In this document: positions 8,425-16,580 of the stretch, in pieces
How positions within the stretch are numbered: the stretch's first letter is position 1
How the letters are laid out: the number at the start of each line of letters is the position of its first letter
NCBI GenBank assembly: GCA_016177775.1
Contig: JACOUQ010000004.1
Coordinates: 186,001-250,000, forward strand
From: Geobacter sp.
GTDB lineage: Bacteria > Desulfobacterota > Desulfuromonadia > Geobacterales > Geobacteraceae
Reading direction: 5' to 3'
DNA length: 64,000 nucleotides
Translations under genes and position numbers: made by a program
The notes under the pieces: model-generated
What the model was told of the DNA's origin: nothing
Databases searched by the model: none
What the model saw: only the letters and a program-made list of their open reading frames with translations

Positions 8425-9552
8425 ATGAGCAGAACCCGCGACGGCAACGAACACGATGGACTTCCCGACCCCGCTCTCCCTCCCCCCACCGTCTGGGAGG
8501 AACGCGGCATCTCCCGACGCGACTTCATGAAATTCTGCACCGCCATGTCCGCCGCTCTCGCCCTTCCACCAGCCTTCGCCCCGAAAATTGCCCACGCCCT
8601 TGACCAGGTTAAGCGACCGACCCTCGTCTGGCTGGAATTCCAGGATTGCGCCGGCAATACCGAGGCGCTGCTCCGCTCCTCCCACCCCACAGTTGCCGAG
8701 CTGGTGCTGGATGTGCTGTCAATCGACTACCACGAGACCATAATGGCCGCTGCGGGGCACCAGGCTGAAGAGGCGCTTGCGAAGGTGACGAAGGAGCAGA
8801 AGGGGAAATACCTTGTCATCGTGGAAGGATCGATTCCGATGAAGGACAACGGAGTTTACTGCTGCGTCGGGGGGAGGACGGCAGTTGACATCGCGCGGGA
8901 GGTCTGCGGCAATGCCTTCGCCACCATCGCGGTCGGCTCCTGCGCTGCTTACGGAGGGATACCGGCGGCGGCCCCCAACCCGACCGGCGCCGTCGGCGTG
9001 AAGGAGGCGGTTCCCGAGGCAACGGTGATAAATCTTCCCGGCTGCCCGCTCAATCCTGACAACCTGACCGCCCTGGTGGTGCACTACCTCACCTTCAACA
9101 AGCTCCCGGCGGTGGACAGCCATGGCCGGCCACTGTTTGCCTATGGCAAGCGGATCCACGATGCCTGCGAGCGCCGTCCCCACTTCGACGCCGGCCAGTA
9201 TGTGGAAGAGTGGGGAGACCACGGCCACAAGAAGGGTTACTGTCTCTACAAGATGGGGTGCAAGGGGCCGGCCACCTGGCACAACTGCCCGACCCAGCGC
9301 TACAACATGAAGACCAGCTGGCCCGTTGGCGCCGGCCACGGCTGCGTCGGCTGCTCCGAACCGCTCTTCTGGGACAGCATGACCCCGTTCTACCGCAGGC
9401 TTCCCAATGTGCCGGGCTTTGGCATCGAGAGCACCGCCGACAAGATCGGCGCCGGCCTGGCCGTTGCCACTGCCGCGGCCTTTGCCGGGCACGGGGTGAT
9501 AAGCGGTATGCGCCACGACAAGGGGAAGCCCGAGGACCACGAGGAGGCATGA
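8425..9552 (+). CDS. hyaS: Periplasmic [NiFe] hydrogenase small subunit (Tat-exported)
   Basis: Electron-transferring iron-sulfur subunit of a group 1 uptake hydrogenase. 375 residues. The twin-arginine signal SRRDFMKF is at residues 30-37, followed by a hydrophobic stretch ending near AHA, so the folded heterodimer should be exported by Tat. Cluster ligands visible include the QDCAGNTE region near 70, VGSCAAYGG, the NLPGCPLNP motif, and GCKGPATWHNCPTQ and GCVGCSEPLFWD in the C-terminal half. A weak hydrophobic C-terminal helix (IGAGLAVATAAAFAGHGVI) could anchor it to the membrane. It has a strong ribosome binding site. hyaL follows after 4 bases. The order S-L-B-P resembles the Hya hydrogenase of Geobacter. 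Confidence 0.95.
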   Translation: MSRTRDGNEHDGLPDPALPPPTVWEERGISRRDFMKFCTAMSAALALPPAFAPKIAHALDQVKRPTLVWLEFQDCAGNTEALLRSSHPTVAELVLDVLSIDYHETIMAAAGHQAEEALAKVTKEQKGKYLVIVEGSIPMKDNGVYCCVGGRTAVDIAREVCGNAFATIAVGSCAAYGGIPAAAPNPTGAVGVKEAVPEATVINLPGCPLNPDNLTALVVHYLTFNKLPAVDSHGRPLFAYGKRIHDACERRPHFDAGQYVEEWGDHGHKKGYCLYKMGCKGPATWHNCPTQRYNMKTSWPVGAGHGCVGCSEPLFWDSMTPFYRRLPNVPGFGIESTADKIGAGLAVATAAAFAGHGVISGMRHDKGKPEDHEEA

Positions 9553-9556
9553 CGAT

Positions 9557-11266
9557 ATGGCAAAGATCGCTATCGACCCGATCACCAGGATTGAAGGGCA
9601 TCTGCGGATAGAGGCGGAGATTTCCGGAGGGAGGGTGGCCGACGCCTGGAGCTCCAGCACCATGTTCCGGGGGATCGAGCGGATCCTCCAGGGACGCGAC
9701 CCGCGCGACGCCTGGGTCTTCACCCAGCGCTTCTGCGGAGTCTGCACCACGGTCCATGCCATCGCCTCCATCCGCTGCGTGGAGAACGCCCTCAACATCA
9801 CGATACCGCAAAACGCCGAGATCATCCGGAACATCATCATCGGCATCCAGAATGTCCAGGACCACGTCATCCACTTCTACCACCTCCACGCCCTGGACTG
9901 GGTCGACATCACCTCCGCCCTCAAGGCCGACCCGGCCAAAACCGCCAGCCTCTCCGCCTCCATCTCCGAGTGGCCCCTCAACTCCCCCACCTACTTCAAG
10001 GGGGTGCAGGGGAAGCTCAAGGCGTTCGTGGAAACCGGCCGCCTCGGGCCATTCGCCAACGCCTATTGGGGCCACCCTGCCTACCGCCTGCCGCCGGAAG
10101 CGAACCTCATGGCGGTGGCCCACTACCTGGAGGCCCTGGAGTGGCAGAAGGAGATCATCAGGATCCACGCCATCCTCGGGAGCAAGAACCCCCATCCCCA
10201 GACCTTCATCGTCGGGGGGATGGCCATTGCCCTCGATCCCGATTCCCAATCCGCCCTCAACATGGACAAGATCGCGGAAATCAGGAGCCTGTTGAAGAAG
10301 ACCAGGGATTTCGTGGAGAAGGTCTACATCCCGGACCTCCTTGCTGTGGCCGCGTTCTATAAGGATTGGGCGGCCATCGGCGGAGGGGTGGGGAATTATC
10401 TGGCTTACGGGGATTTCCCCATGGACAACAGCGGCAAGCCGGAAAAACTCTGGATGCCGCGTGGAATCATCTTGAACCGCGACCTCTCCAAGGTCCACCC
10501 GGTGGACGACAAGAAGATAGCCGAGTACGTGGACCATTCCTGGTACGAGTACTCGGCCGGTGCCGGCAAGGGGGTGCACCCCTGGGACGGGGAAACTAAT
10601 CACAAGTATACCGGCCCCAGGCCCCCCTATGAGTTCCTCGACACGAACGGTAAATACTCCTGGGTCAAGGCCCCCCGCTACGCTGACCAGCCGATGGAGG
10701 TCGGCCCACTCTCGCGGCTCCTTGTGGCCTACGGGGCCGGTCACAAGGAAGTGAAACAGGCGGTGGACGGGGTGCTGGCAAAACTCGGCGTCGGGCCGGA
10801 GGCACTGTTCTCCACCCTCGGGCGAACGGCGGCGCGGGGGATCGAGACTCTTCTCCTCGCGGCGGAGCTACCCAAGTGGCTCGACCAGCTCACTGCCAAC
10901 ATCGTTGGCGGCGACCTACACATCCACAACAGCGAGCGGTGGGACCCGAAAGACTGGCCAAAAGAGGCGAGCGGTTTCGGCTTGCACGAGGCCCCGCGCG
11001 GAGCGCTGGGACACTGGATCAGGATCAGGGACCAGAAGATTCTCAACTACCAGGCCATCGTCCCCTCCACCTGGAACGCCTCGCCGCGGGATGCTGCGGG
11101 TACGCGCGGCCCGTACGAGGCGGCGCTGATCGACACCCCCATCGCGGACCAGAACAAGCCGCTGGAGATCCTCCGGACGATCCATTCATTCGACCCCTGC
11201 CTTGCCTGCGCGGTCCATCTGGTGGACCCCGCCGGCAATGACCTTGTCCGGGTGCGTGTGCTCTAG
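9557..11266 (+). CDS. hyaL: [NiFe] hydrogenase large (catalytic) subunit
   Basis: 569 residues. It holds the NiFe active site that splits H2. The N-terminal ligand motif is RFCGVCTTVHA with C60, C63 and H67. The C-terminal motif is DPCLACAVH with C548, C551 and H554. The 15 residues after H554 are the extension removed by the maturation protease after nickel insertion; the protease is encoded two genes downstream. All four cysteine ligands are present, so the enzyme should be active. It has no signal peptide and should be carried through Tat with the small subunit. No hypABCDEF accessory genes are in the window, so these must be elsewhere. Confidence 0.97.
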   Translation: MAKIAIDPITRIEGHLRIEAEISGGRVADAWSSSTMFRGIERILQGRDPRDAWVFTQRFCGVCTTVHAIASIRCVENALNITIPQNAEIIRNIIIGIQNVQDHVIHFYHLHALDWVDITSALKADPAKTASLSASISEWPLNSPTYFKGVQGKLKAFVETGRLGPFANAYWGHPAYRLPPEANLMAVAHYLEALEWQKEIIRIHAILGSKNPHPQTFIVGGMAIALDPDSQSALNMDKIAEIRSLLKKTRDFVEKVYIPDLLAVAAFYKDWAAIGGGVGNYLAYGDFPMDNSGKPEKLWMPRGIILNRDLSKVHPVDDKKIAEYVDHSWYEYSAGAGKGVHPWDGETNHKYTGPRPPYEFLDTNGKYSWVKAPRYADQPMEVGPLSRLLVAYGAGHKEVKQAVDGVLAKLGVGPEALFSTLGRTAARGIETLLLAAELPKWLDQLTANIVGGDLHIHNSERWDPKDWPKEASGFGLHEAPRGALGHWIRIRDQKILNYQAIVPSTWNASPRDAAGTRGPYEAALIDTPIADQNKPLEILRTIHSFDPCLACAVHLVDPAGNDLVRVRVL

Positions 11267-11277
11267 GGAGGTGCGCC

Positions 11278-11934
11278 ATGACAAAGATAACAAGCAAATA
11301 CGTCTGGGAAGTCCCGGTCCGCGTGACCCACTGGGTGAACTTCCTTGCCATTCTCGTCCTGTCGGTCACCGGGATCTACATCGGCAACCCCAAGTCCCTG
11401 GCCCTCGCCCCCTCCGGCTACGTGATGGGGTGGGTCCGCTTCATCCACTTCGTCGTCGCCTACGCCTTCACCATCAGCGTCCTGGCCCGCTTCTGGTGGA
11501 TGTACAAGGGGAACCGCTACGCCAACTGGCGCTCGTTCGTACCGTTCATCAACGCAGACGGCCGCCACAAGATGGGGAGGATGTTCCGCTACTACGTCTT
11601 CATCTCCAAGGAAGTCCCGTACGTGGAGGGGCACAATGCCCTGGCCGGTGCCACCTACCTGCTGGTGTTCGGTCTCTACCTCCTCAGCATCGTCACCGGC
11701 TTCGCCCTCTATGCCGAGTACGCCCCCGACTCCGTCATGTTCAAGCTGTTCGGCCTGATCTTCATCCCGTTCTCCAGCCAGGGTGTGCGGCTCTTCCACC
11801 ACATCCTGATGTGGCTCCTGATCGGTTTTGCCATCCATCACATCTACAGCGCCTGGCTGATGGACGTCAAGGAGCGGGGCGGAGTGATGTCGGCGATCTT
11901 CGGCGGGTACAAGCCCCTGAGGGAGAAGGAGTAG
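11278..11934 (+). CDS. hyaB: Ni/Fe-hydrogenase b-type cytochrome subunit
   Basis: 218-residue membrane diheme cytochrome b that passes electrons from the small subunit to the quinone pool. Four membrane segments are visible: WVNFLAILVLSVTGIYIG near 20, FIHFVVAYAFTISVLARFWW near 62, the AGATYLLVFGLYLLSIVTGFALYAEY region near 125, and LFHHILMWLLIGFAIHHIY near 170. Histidines H16, H61, H171 and those in the last helix are candidate heme ligands, as in HyaC/CybH. It starts 11 bases after hyaL with GGAGGTGCGCC before the ATG. Confidence 0.94.
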   Translation: MTKITSKYVWEVPVRVTHWVNFLAILVLSVTGIYIGNPKSLALAPSGYVMGWVRFIHFVVAYAFTISVLARFWWMYKGNRYANWRSFVPFINADGRHKMGRMFRYYVFISKEVPYVEGHNALAGATYLLVFGLYLLSIVTGFALYAEYAPDSVMFKLFGLIFIPFSSQGVRLFHHILMWLLIGFAIHHIYSAWLMDVKERGGVMSAIFGGYKPLREKE

Positions 11935-11937
11935 CCG

Positions 11938-12414
11938 GTGTCGGTCCTGGTTCTCGGCATAGGGAACACCATCATGAGCGACGATGGCGTCGGCTCCAGG
12001 GTGGTGCAGCGCCTGCAGGACGAGTTCTCCTTCCCGACCGGCGTTTCCGTGCTGGAAGGTGGGACGCTGGGGCTCGACCTCCTGCCGCATCTGGAGGGGA
12101 TTTCTCGGCTCCTGATCGTCGATGCCCTGGAAACCGGCAAGCTCCCCGGCACCATCGTCCGGCTCTCGGGGGAAGAGATACCCAGCGCCTTCAGGACCAG
12201 GCTGTCGCCCCACCAGGTTGGGCTCCAGGACCTTCTGGCCGTGGCCGCCTTTCAGGGATTCGCGCCGGAGGAGATGGTGCTCTGGGGTATCCAGCCCGCC
12301 TCCATCGAGCCGGGGACCGAGCTGACCGAAGCGGTGGCGCTCCAGGTGGAGATGCTGGTAGAAAACGTGCTGGCGGAGCTCCGGCGCTGGGGGATGGCGG
12401 CCGAGCCGTTTTAA
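11938..12414 (+). CDS. hyaP: Hydrogenase maturation protease (HyaD/HybD family)
   Basis: 158-residue cytosolic endopeptidase that clips the C-terminal tail of the hydrogenase large subunit once nickel is in place. The family start VLVLGIGNTIMSDDGVGSRV contains the conserved GN and D residues. E and D metal-sensing positions occur in GVSVLEGGTLGLDLL and LLIVDALE, and a histidine is in LSPHQVGLQDLL. The start codon is GTG, three bases after the hyaB stop, so it belongs to the same operon. It ends the hydrogenase operon. No clear terminator was seen before the repeat at 12474. Confidence 0.94.
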   Translation: MSVLVLGIGNTIMSDDGVGSRVVQRLQDEFSFPTGVSVLEGGTLGLDLLPHLEGISRLLIVDALETGKLPGTIVRLSGEEIPSAFRTRLSPHQVGLQDLLAVAAFQGFAPEEMVLWGIQPASIEPGTELTEAVALQVEMLVENVLAELRRWGMAAEPF

Positions 12415-12473
12415 CGTTTTCCGTTTTCCTCCTCACTCCTTACTTCTCACCCCTTCAAGTAACTTCAGCTTCC

Positions 12474-12553
12474 TCGACCACCCCCCAGCCCCCTCCTAAC
12501 CAAGGAGGGGGAGTTTGCTCCCCTCACTATTTTAGGAGGGGCCGGGGGTGGTA
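12474..12553. repeat. GC-rich dispersed repeat, copy 1 (inverted relative to copy at 24.2 kb)
   Basis: Begins CCTCGACCACCCCCC, with internal arms around AAGGAGGGGGAGTTTGCTCCCCT, and ends GGGGGTGGTAA. Its reverse complement matches 24160-24241 almost base for base. It sits between hyaP and the VOC gene and can fold into a long hairpin. Confidence 0.8.
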
Positions 12554-12647
12554 AGGTTGGGTGCTCACCTATCCAATGAAAAACCTTGCCTCCATGCCGG
12601 CAGTCTGTTATCTAATTTGGACTGATTCAAGGAAGGAGAAATGTACA

Positions 12648-12998
12648 ATGGTTACCGGCATGAAAAACATAGTGGTCTTTGTCAGCGACTTCGACAAGGC
12701 AAAGGAATACTATACCCAGGTGCTCAAGCTCCCGCTGGCCAAGGAATCGGTGCCGATGCTTGAGTTCTTCTCCGGCACCACCACCCTCGGCGTTGTAGCC
12801 GCTTTTCACGATGATGCGAAAAAACTGATCGGCCGCCATACCGGCATAACCCTCAACGTGCAGAATCTCGACAGCTACTGCAAAATGCTGTCGGAGGCCG
12901 GCGCACGCTTCATCGAGCCGCTGGAATCGACCCCCTGGGGTAAGATGGCGGTCATCGCGGACCCGGATGGCAACCAGTTCGCCCTTGTCGAGGGATAA
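12648..12998 (+). CDS. VOC-superfamily (glyoxalase/bleomycin-resistance fold) protein
   Basis: 116 residues. A single vicinal-oxygen-chelate module has IVVFVSDFDKAKEYYTQVL near the start and ADPDGNQFALVE at the end, the usual beta-alpha-beta hallmarks. A conserved glutamate is in the final strand. Metal ligands and substrate cannot be assigned from sequence; members range from glyoxalases to antibiotic-binding and dioxygenase proteins. The ATG at 12648 was chosen because AAGGAG lies nine bases upstream and family similarity starts there. It is followed after 8 bases by the cupin gene and probably shares its transcript. Confidence 0.85.
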   Translation: MVTGMKNIVVFVSDFDKAKEYYTQVLKLPLAKESVPMLEFFSGTTTLGVVAAFHDDAKKLIGRHTGITLNVQNLDSYCKMLSEAGARFIEPLESTPWGKMAVIADPDGNQFALVEG

Positions 12999-13006
12999 CG
13001 CCCGCA

Positions 13007-13477
13007 ATGCAAATCATCGATCGAAAGCTTCTTGATGAAGTAAGCGCCGAAGCCGTGGCATCCCCGCGCCGCCGGAAGAACCGCAACCTCCACCCGACCG
13101 ACGAATTCCCCTGCCACCGCCTCTTCAACGCCATGGAACCCGGCTCCTACATCCGGCCCCACCGCCACCTTGACCCCGCCAAGGACGAATCCATGGTCAT
13201 GGTGCGGGGACGCATGGGGGTGCTCTCCTTCGACGAGATCGGGACTATAGTTGCAGCGCGCGTCATCGGCGCGGGTGACGATTCCTTTGCCGTAGATATC
13301 CCCCACGGCGAGTTTCACACCGTAGTCAGCCTGGAGCCGGGCACAGTCTTCTTCGAAACCAAGGCCGGCCCATATCTGCCGCTGACCGATGCCGAGAAAG
13401 CCTCCTGGGCACCCGAGGAAAATAGCCCCGAGACTTCAGGCTATCTCTCGAGGCTGCAGGAAAGATTCCGTCCCTAG
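13007..13477 (+). CDS. WbuC-type cupin fold metalloprotein
   Basis: 156 residues. A cupin with the metal-binding stretch HRLFNAMEPGSYIRPHRHLDPAKDE (from about residue 37) and a second motif DIPHGEFHTVVSLEPGTVFFETKAGPY. These closely recall WbuC, a cupin often found in O-antigen gene clusters, though no such cluster is here. Several histidines (H52, H54 and the one in PHGEFH) and a glutamate could bind a divalent metal. Reaction unknown. It lies in a tight group VOC-cupin-SH3 with spacings of 8 and 2 bases, indicating one operon. Confidence 0.8.
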   Translation: MQIIDRKLLDEVSAEAVASPRRRKNRNLHPTDEFPCHRLFNAMEPGSYIRPHRHLDPAKDESMVMVRGRMGVLSFDEIGTIVAARVIGAGDDSFAVDIPHGEFHTVVSLEPGTVFFETKAGPYLPLTDAEKASWAPEENSPETSGYLSRLQERFRP

Positions 13478-13479
13478 CC

Positions 13480-14079
13480 ATGCGCAGGCTTGTCATCATC
13501 ATAACCTTTCTCTTCTGCCTCCCGGTCATTGGAAGCACCGCACCACCGAAACCACGCCCCGACGCCGGCCAGGGGGTGCTGATGATAGCTCCCTTTCCGC
13601 CGGAAAGAACCGGCGAAAGGGGGACGCTCGTCATCTACCGCGAGCCGGGCATTGCCCGCCTGGGTGAGCTCCCTATCATCAGGCTGCCGGGACTGGCACA
13701 GATCGTCGGAAGCGAATCCGGCGAAATGCCGCTTGCGGTGCTGGCCAGAAAACGGGAGTGGGTAAAGGTCGCTTACGACGACTCCGGCCGAGAGGGGTGG
13801 ATCAGGATGGAGCGCACCTGGCGCTTCGAGCAGTGGGAATCCTTCCTGAAAGGACGCACTGCCCGGCTCCTTCCGGGCCTCAAAAATGGCTATTCCGTGC
13901 TCCGCCGGGAGGCCGACGATGGCGCGGCCGAAGTCGCCACCCTCACCCAGCATAGCCGGTTCACGGTCTCGGAGATCAAGGGAGACTGGGCAGAGGTCAA
14001 GGTCAGCTTCGACATGTCAGGCTGGCTCCGCTGGCGCGATGCTGACGGGCGGCTCCTGATCTCCGCCAATACAAGATAA
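13480..14079 (+). CDS. Exported SH3-like domain protein, unknown function
   Basis: 199 residues. A signal peptide (about 1-19, IIITFLFCLPVIGS) precedes a proline-rich linker. Two bacterial SH3-like stretches follow. The first (about 45-105) has VYREPGIARLGELPII and EWVKVAYDDSGREGWIRMERTW. The second (about 125-190) has GLKNGYSVLRREA and GDWAEVKVSFDMSGWLRWRDADGRLL. Tandem SH3b modules of this kind bind cell wall or partner proteins. No catalytic domain is attached. It begins two bases after the cupin stop. Role unknown. Confidence 0.7.
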   Translation: MRRLVIIITFLFCLPVIGSTAPPKPRPDAGQGVLMIAPFPPERTGERGTLVIYREPGIARLGELPIIRLPGLAQIVGSESGEMPLAVLARKREWVKVAYDDSGREGWIRMERTWRFEQWESFLKGRTARLLPGLKNGYSVLRREADDGAAEVATLTQHSRFTVSEIKGDWAEVKVSFDMSGWLRWRDADGRLLISANTR

Positions 14080-14084
14080 AACTA

Positions 14085-14113
14085 TTGACTTGTTTACGCG
14101 CATGTGTTATTCG
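14085..14113 (+). promoter_or_regulatory. Promoter of the candidate small RNA
   Basis: TTGACT at 14085-14090, exactly 17 bases, then TATTCG at 14108-14113 preceded by TGT, an extended -10 arrangement. Predicted transcription start is near 14119, directly ahead of a structured segment and terminator. Confidence 0.55.
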
Positions 14114-14118
14114 ATTTC

Positions 14119-14279
14119 CCTATGAAAATCACCAAGTTCGCATACATTTCACAGGCAGCAGCACGAGCTATCGGCGCCGCGGCGTTTTACGCCGCAGGTG
14201 TACCCGCTGCCATGTGACATGTGCGGAAGCATAGACGTACAAGGGGCTGTGGGTTAAATTCCACAGCCCTTTTCTTTTA
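14119..14279 (+). ncRNA. Candidate free-standing small RNA (~160 nt)
   Basis: A compact unit lies between the SH3 gene and an aminotransferase. It runs from an extended -10 promoter, through a long imperfect hairpin, to a strong rho-independent terminator. The hairpin pairs TCACA-GGCAGC (14148-14158) with GCTGCC-A-TGTGA (14207-14217) and continues outward with further pairs. It encloses a very stable inner hairpin GCGGCGT-TTT-ACGCCGC. The terminator stem is GGGCTGTGG (14244-14252) with CCACAGCCC (14261-14269), then TTTTCTTTT. A 31-codon frame (14122-14217, starting MKITKF) runs through it but lacks a ribosome binding site. It could be a 6S-like or regulatory RNA, or a leaderless peptide mRNA. 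No known family is recognised. Confidence 0.5.
14243..14279 (+). terminator. Strong rho-independent terminator
   Basis: Nine-base perfect stem GGGCTGTGG/CCACAGCCC with an 8-base loop, followed immediately by TTTTCTTTTA. It ends about 42 bases before the aminotransferase start, so it separates the small-RNA unit from that gene. Confidence 0.85.
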
Positions 14280-14320
14280 TAGCCTGGAAAATATTCGACA
14301 TATAACGGAACGGAGGAAAA

Positions 14321-15625
14321 ATGAGAAGCGAGCTGGTACCAGCCGGGGTCGGCGAAATGACCTACGAGATCCGCAACATCGTCAATGTAGCGGAAAGACT
14401 CCAGAAGCACGGAGTGAAGATCAATTGGGAAAACATCGGCGACCCGATCTCCAAGCACGAGGATATTCCCCTCTGGATGAAGGAAATCGTAGCCGGCGAG
14501 GTGATGCAGAACGACTCCTGGGGCTACTGCCACACACGCGGCGTCCTGGAAACCCGCCAGTTCATCTGCGAGATGACCAACAAACGGGGCGGGGCACGGA
14601 TCACCCCGGACGACATCATATTTTTCAACGGCCTTGGCGATGCCATCGCCAAGATTTACGGCGCCCTGCGCGCCGAGGCAAGGGTTCTGATGCCCTCCCC
14701 CACCTACACCACCCACTCCCTGGGCGAGGCCCAGCACGCCCATGCGGCCCCCATCTGCTACCGCCTCAAGCCCGAGGACAACTGGTACCCCGACCTGGAT
14801 GACCTGCGCAACCACGTCAAATACAACCCCGCCATCGTCGGCCTGATGCTGATCAACCCGGACAACCCGACCGGCATGGTCCTGCCGGTGGAGATGCTGC
14901 GCGAGATCGTTTCCATTGCCAAGGAATACGACCTGTTCATCATCGCCGACGAGGTATACAACAACATCGTCTACAACGGCGAGAAGACCGTCCCCATCTC
15001 CGACGTTATCGGCGACGTCCCGGCCATCGCCCTCAAGGGGATATCCAAGGAATTTCCCTGGCCCGGCTCCCGCTGCGGCTGGATCGAGGTGTATAACGGC
15101 GCGAAGGACGAGCGGTTCGCCAAGTACGTGAACTCCATCCTCCACGCCAAGATGAACGAGGTCTGCTCCACCACCCTGCCGCAGAAGACCATCCCGGCCA
15201 TCATGACCCATCCTGAATACGGGACCTACCTCCAGGAGCGTATCGAGCGCTACGAAAAGGTGAGCAACGTGGCTTTCGAGGAGCTGCAGAAGGTGCCGGG
15301 GCTCATGGTCAACCGGACCAACGGCGCCTTCTACATGGCGGTCGCCTTCGAGGATGGGCTCCTCAATGACAGACAGAGCCTCCCCATCGCCAACCCGGAG
15401 CTGCGCGAGCTGGTGGAAGGACTGGTAAACGCACCGGGGGTGGCGCCGGACAAGCGGTTCGTCTACTACATGCTGGCCCACACCGGCATCTGCACCGTCC
15501 CCCTCTCCTCCTTCAACACCAACCTTCAGGGGTTCCGCGTGACGCTCCTGGAGAAGGACGAGGTGGAGTTCCGCAAGATCTTCGCTACTCTGGCGGAGAA
15601 GATCAAGGAGTACCTGGCGTCGTAA
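14321..15625 (+). CDS. Class I/II PLP-dependent aminotransferase
   Basis: 434 residues, fold type I aminotransferase. NPDNPTGMVLP (near residue 185) and IIADEVYNNIVYNG carry the asparagine and aspartate that hold PLP. The Schiff-base lysine lies in LKGISKEFPWPGSRCGW near 245. A C-terminal arginine in GFRVTLLEK binds the substrate carboxylate. It is slightly longer than AlaA/AspC enzymes and resembles the putative alanine/aromatic aminotransferase group. The substrate is unresolved. GGAGGAAAA sits directly before the ATG. It stands alone between two terminators. Confidence 0.9.
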   Translation: MRSELVPAGVGEMTYEIRNIVNVAERLQKHGVKINWENIGDPISKHEDIPLWMKEIVAGEVMQNDSWGYCHTRGVLETRQFICEMTNKRGGARITPDDIIFFNGLGDAIAKIYGALRAEARVLMPSPTYTTHSLGEAQHAHAAPICYRLKPEDNWYPDLDDLRNHVKYNPAIVGLMLINPDNPTGMVLPVEMLREIVSIAKEYDLFIIADEVYNNIVYNGEKTVPISDVIGDVPAIALKGISKEFPWPGSRCGWIEVYNGAKDERFAKYVNSILHAKMNEVCSTTLPQKTIPAIMTHPEYGTYLQERIERYEKVSNVAFEELQKVPGLMVNRTNGAFYMAVAFEDGLLNDRQSLPIANPELRELVEGLVNAPGVAPDKRFVYYMLAHTGICTVPLSSFNTNLQGFRVTLLEKDEVEFRKIFATLAEKIKEYLAS

Positions 15626-15633
15626 ATGCGGAC

Positions 15634-15657
15634 GTAGGGGCGCAGCATGCTGCGCCC
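15634..15657. repeat. Dispersed palindromic repeat, GTAGGGGC family
   Basis: GTAG followed by the perfect 20-base palindrome GGGCGCAGCATGCTGCGCCC (15638-15657). The same 20 bases occur twice at 31.8 kb. Confidence 0.8.
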
Positions 15658-15670
15658 TTGCTGGACAACA

Positions 15671-15706
15671 AAAGGCCGCTTCCCGATAGAAAGGGAAGCG
15701 GCCTTT
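15671..15706. terminator. Bidirectional terminator between convergent aminotransferase and resB
   Basis: AAAGGCCGCTTCCC (15671-15684) and GGGAAGCGGCCTTT (15693-15706) form a perfect 14-bp stem with an 8-base loop. A/T-rich ends allow termination from either side. Confidence 0.85.
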
Positions 15707-15741
15707 TGTGCAGATTACCTGGAGCTGTAGAAAGAGACTAT

Positions 15742-16449
15742 CTACCTCCCCCGCCGTACCGCCAGCAGCACCACATTCCCGATGGTAAAGAGAAGCGCTC
15801 CGGCCAGGGCCGCGCCTGCCCCCGGCTCGCGGTGAATCTCCACCAGCGCAGCCTTGACCCGCTCCAGCCCCAGGTCCTTGAGGTAGACGCCGTAGCCGTT
15901 GTGGAATGCGGGGTGGTTGGGACTGATGGTGTGGGTTTTTTCGATACCATGGGCCGATATGGAAACGTCGGCGGAGAAGTCGGTCATCATCCCCATCTGT
16001 CCTATGCTCCCTTGGAAATTGTTGAACTGGACCCTGCTTCCGTCCGGGAACTCGATGGCGTGCCCCTCCATCACCTGCACCGCCCCCTTCTCGCTCCCGG
16101 CAGCGCTGAAGAGGTGGGCGAGGACGATGAGGAGGAAGCCGAGGTGCATCACCTGCGGGGCGATGCGGACCAGGAAGTTGTCCCGCTGCCACTTGGCCCT
16201 GAGCGACTCGATACTGCACAGCACCGTGTTGAGGGCGAGGATCGCCAGAAGGGCGACGGTGACCCATAGCCACCAGGATGTACCGAAGGAGGTCACCCGC
16301 AACCACTGGAGCAGCGCCATCTCGTTGATGCTGCTCCCCTCCTCTCCCCCGCCCCAGAAGGACCCGATGCCGAGGAAGAAGATGACCCCGAAGGTAAGCC
16401 AGAGGCCGAAGGTCAGGGAGGCAAGACGATCGTAAATGGTTCGAAACAT
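15742..16449 (-). CDS. resB: ResB-like cytochrome c biogenesis protein (short form)
   Basis: About 235 residues, shorter than the 450+ of Bacillus ResB. Membrane segments lie near residues 12-34 (LWLTFGVIFFLGIGSFW), 60-80 (WWLWVTVALLAILALNTVL) and 98-118 (HLGFLLIVLAHLF). A periplasmic domain follows (EFPDGSRVQFNNFQGSIG) and a final segment lies at the C-terminus (LAGALLFTIGNVVLLAV). The histidine in PQVMHLGFLL is a candidate heme contact. With CcsA it should form the system II heme-transfer complex that attaches heme to apocytochrome c outside the membrane. ATG at 16449; an upstream extension reads through repeat DNA. ccsA lies 131 bp upstream on the same strand. Confidence 0.8.
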   Translation of the reverse strand: MFRTIYDRLASLTFGLWLTFGVIFFLGIGSFWGGGEEGSSINEMALLQWLRVTSFGTSWWLWVTVALLAILALNTVLCSIESLRAKWQRDNFLVRIAPQVMHLGFLLIVLAHLFSAAGSEKGAVQVMEGHAIEFPDGSRVQFNNFQGSIGQMGMMTDFSADVSISAHGIEKTHTISPNHPAFHNGYGVYLKDLGLERVKAALVEIHREPGAGAALAGALLFTIGNVVLLAVRRGR

Positions 16450-16458
16450 GCAAAACCC

Positions 16459-16580
16459 CTTATTCACCGCAGAGCCCCAGAGGACGCAGAGAAAAATCAA
16501 CTCTCTTGTTGTTATTAACCGAAAACATTTTTAGAGGTTTCGGATTTCCTCTGCGCACTCGGCGTCTCTGCGGTAATCAA
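16459..16580. repeat. CACAGAG-type inverted repeat pair between ccsA and resB
   Basis: CACCGCAGAGCCCCAGAGGACGC (arm near 16466-16490) is matched in inverse by CTCTGCGCACTCGGCGTCTC (near 16550-16572). One of four such hairpin elements in the window (also 30.6, 35.5 and 39.3 kb). Confidence 0.65.

Noticed and set aside
14122-14217. A 31-codon peptide frame starting MKITKF
   Set aside because: No ribosome binding site, and it coincides with the paired arms of the candidate RNA. Kept only as an alternative reading of the small-RNA unit.
14168-16453. A 761-codon minus-strand frame over the aminotransferase and resB
   Set aside because: It crosses a terminator, a repeat and two real genes, and its composition is that of a codon shadow.
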